From positions 1 through 64,000 of the forward strand of contig NZ_BMHM01000006.1 of NCBI RefSeq assembly GCF_014640815.1: a stretch of 64,000 nucleotides of DNA, read 5' to 3'. The translations under genes were made by a program, and so were the position numbers. Under the pieces are notes generated by a model. The model searched no databases. It was given only the letters and a program-made list of their open reading frames with translations, and had not been told where the DNA came from. Shown piece after piece: positions 62,016 to 64,000 of this stretch (position 1 is the stretch's first letter; every line of letters begins with the position of its first letter). The stretch comes from Vreelandella lutescens (lineage in GTDB: Bacteria > Pseudomonadota > Gammaproteobacteria > Pseudomonadales > Halomonadaceae).

Positions 62016-63959
62016 ATGATAGATGTCTTATTTTCCAGTTTGGGGCAGTTGTTTACTGTTCCCCATATGCTGTACATGGTGATGGGTGTCCTCATCGGTT
62101 TAATCGTGGGCATCATCCCAGGGCTTGGCGGCATTGCCGGTATGTCGCTGCTGTTACCGTTTCTTTATGGCATGGAGCCTTCCGTTGCTCTGGGCATGCT
62201 GATGGGCTTAGTGGCGGTGATCCCCACGGGCGATACGTTTGCCTCTGTACTGCTTGGTATCCCAGGTTCTAGCGCTTCCCAGGCCACCGTGGTGGATGGC
62301 TTTGCATTGGCAAAAAAAGGGCAGGCGGCACGAGCGCTCTCGAGCGCGTTTTTGTCGTCCATGATCGGTGGGCTTATCGGTGCGCTGGTGCTGACGGCCT
62401 TTATCCTTATTGCTCGGCCTGTTGTACTCTCGTTCTCTTCCTCAGAGCTGTTTATGTTGACGCTGCTGGGGCTTTCCATGGTGGCGGTGCTGTCTGGTAA
62501 AGATGTCTTTAAAGGCATTGCCGCCTGCGGCGTTGGCTTGCTGGTGGGTACCATTGGTATGGCACCGGCCACTGGCGAGTTTCGGCTGCCGTTTGAAATT
62601 GACTACCTCTACGACGGGTTGCCGTTAGTGGTGGTGGGGCTAGGTATTTTCGCACTGCCTGAAATCATTGATTTATTAGTGAAACGCGGCGCGATTGCCG
62701 AGCAGCCCTGCCAATTGGGCAAAGGCTGGAAAGAGGGCGTCAAGGATGTGGCCAAGCGGCCTGGGCTGGTAGCTCGCTGTGCGGGCATTGGCAGCTTGAT
62801 GGGTACGATTCCTGGTTTGGCGGGCTCCGTGGTGGATTGGCTCACCTACGGCCATGCGGTACAGAGCGCCAAGGATAAATCCCAGTTCGGTAAAGGCGAT
62901 ATTCGCGGTGTGATTGCGCCGGAGTCGGCTAACAACGCCTGTGCCTGCGGGGCGATGGTGCCCACGCTGCTGTTCGGTATTCCCGGTTCGGGCACGGCGG
63001 CGGTGTTTTTAGGTGGTCTGCTTCTGCTGGGCCTTCAGCCCGGTGTCAGTATGTTAGAAACCAACCTTGATCTGACCTACACCATTATTTGGTCGTTAGC
63101 CCTGGCGAATATTTTAGGCGCTGCGCTCTGTTTGGGTTTGGCGCGCCCGGTCGCCAGCTTAACCCGTGTGCCCTTCGTGATTTTAGCGCCGCTAATTACC
63201 ATCTTGATTCTCTTTGCGGCCTACCAAGCCACGCGTTCGCTGGGGGATCTCTTGGCCCTCGGCATCATTGGCGCGATTGGCGTGCTGTTTAAGCAGGCAA
63301 ACTGGTCTCGTCCTGCCTTCTTAATTGGCTTTGTACTCGCGCCCGGTGCCGAAGCGTACTTCTATCAAGCTGCCCAGTTTCAGGGGGCAGAGGCCTTTAT
63401 GCGACCTGGCGTGCTGATCATTGGTGCTCTGATTGCGGCATCACTGCTACTTCCGCCGTTACGCAGCTACTTGAAAAAGCGCCGTCAAGCAGATGAGCCC
63501 ACGACCCATGAGCGTCAGGAGGAAGTGGCTCCGCTGGCACTGGGCGTGATCGATGTCGCGCTGCTGGGTAGCCTGTTAGCAGTGGCGGGGTACATGTGGT
63601 GGGCGTTTGCGGATCTTTCCATGCTGGGCGGCATCATGCCTAGGCTTGCGATTGCCATCATTGTAGCGGCGTGCGTGTTGGAAATTATCAGAACGGTTAT
63701 CAAGCCGATGAAGTGGCAAACGCAGACATTGAGCCAGCAGTTGCTCTGGGTCGCCGGTTTCTTCGCATTGATAGGCAGTGTGATGGTACTGGGCTTCCTA
63801 TTTGCCGCTGCGGTATTTTGCCTAGGGTTCTTATTGGTGGTGGCACGGATGAAGCCCGTGGCGGCGGTAGGGTTGGCGGCGTGCGTCACGCTTTTCCTGA
63901 TGGGGATGGCGAACCTGCTAACGCTGACCTATCCCACAGGAATGTTAGCGGGACTGTAA
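62016..63959 (+). CDS. TTT transporter permease, TctA-TctB fusion
   Basis: 647 residues from the ATG at 62016. Residues 1-495 are TctA: the hallmark GIIPGLGGIAGMSLLLPF near 30 and GSLMGTIPGLAGSVVDW further on, with about 12 helices. Residues about 510-647, after a charged linker, carry four more helices (VIDVALLGSLLAVAGYMWWA, GFFALIGSVMVLGFLFAAAV) in the TctB pattern. The separate small permease gene tctB is thus fused to tctA. The stop is 41 nt before the window edge. Confidence 0.9.
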   Translation: MIDVLFSSLGQLFTVPHMLYMVMGVLIGLIVGIIPGLGGIAGMSLLLPFLYGMEPSVALGMLMGLVAVIPTGDTFASVLLGIPGSSASQATVVDGFALAKKGQAARALSSAFLSSMIGGLIGALVLTAFILIARPVVLSFSSSELFMLTLLGLSMVAVLSGKDVFKGIAACGVGLLVGTIGMAPATGEFRLPFEIDYLYDGLPLVVVGLGIFALPEIIDLLVKRGAIAEQPCQLGKGWKEGVKDVAKRPGLVARCAGIGSLMGTIPGLAGSVVDWLTYGHAVQSAKDKSQFGKGDIRGVIAPESANNACACGAMVPTLLFGIPGSGTAAVFLGGLLLLGLQPGVSMLETNLDLTYTIIWSLALANILGAALCLGLARPVASLTRVPFVILAPLITILILFAAYQATRSLGDLLALGIIGAIGVLFKQANWSRPAFLIGFVLAPGAEAYFYQAAQFQGAEAFMRPGVLIIGALIAASLLLPPLRSYLKKRRQADEPTTHERQEEVAPLALGVIDVALLGSLLAVAGYMWWAFADLSMLGGIMPRLAIAIIVAACVLEIIRTVIKPMKWQTQTLSQQLLWVAGFFALIGSVMVLGFLFAAAVFCLGFLLVVARMKPVAAVGLAACVTLFLMGMANLLTLTYPTGMLAGL

Positions 63960-64000
63960 AGCGGCGCGCCCTAAGACAAACGCACAAAAAGCCACTCAAG

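Noticed and set aside
1..64000. tRNA or rRNA genes
   Set aside because: No cloverleaf-like T-loop sequence or rRNA core sequence was noticed on either strand; a tRNAscan run would settle it.

Overview
The window looks like the chromosome of a moderately halophilic gammaproteobacterium, most likely Halomonadaceae (Halomonas or a close relative). The reasons are a G+C-rich backbone, Trk plus Kdp potassium uptake side by side, an Entner-Doudoroff glucose block with HexR-type operators, and a B12 salvage block of the kind seen in Oceanospirillales. The genus is inferred from gene content, not from an alignment.

Layout. (1) 1-9.8 kb, potassium: the 5' end of trkA (minus), complete kdpFABCDE (plus) and trkH (minus). 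(2) 9.9-23.4 kb, sugars: a maltose-type ABC transporter malE-malF-malG without its ATPase gene (minus); zwf-pgl-eda (plus); a GH32 sucrose hydrolase behind a LacI-type operator; and edd-glk-aldo/keto reductase-fructokinase (minus). HexR-like sites precede zwf and edd. (3) 23.5-36.6 kb, cobalamin: an overlapping train cobT-cbiB-cobD-cobU-cobS-cobC-(second cobU-like), then a cobalamin riboswitch leading btuB-btuF-btuC-btuD-cobB-ytoQ-cobO. A 142-bp palindromic repeat sits exactly on the cobB stop codon. No early corrin-ring genes are present; cobQ lies alone 20 kb away. (4) 36.6-41.2 kb, accessory: two A+T-rich genes of unknown function, each with the exact signature of an integron gene cassette (first bases of the cassette reverse-complementary to the R'' box of its own attC) but with no integrase in view. 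These are followed by a YefM/YoeB toxin-antitoxin pair and a short Rho paralogue that lacks the RNA-binding N-terminus and begins in a C-rich, G-poor tract. (5) 41.2-64 kb, mixed chromosomal genes: DEAD-box helicase, small conserved proteins, a LysR-controlled MFS/cyclophilin-like/hydrolase operon, an MBL-fold hydrolase, membrane proteins, an Ada-like repair protein, glutaminase, a subtilisin autotransporter with a lipobox, cobQ, and a LysR-galD-tctC-tctAB tricarboxylate uptake block.

How it fits together: Trk and Kdp give low- and high-affinity potassium uptake for osmotic adjustment. Maltose, sucrose, fructose and glucose feed glucose 6-phosphate into Zwf-Pgl-Edd-Eda. The cob/btu genes import corrinoids across both membranes, adenosylate and amidate them, and attach the lower ligand. 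The cassette pair at 37.2-39.4 kb is the best candidate for something undescribed.
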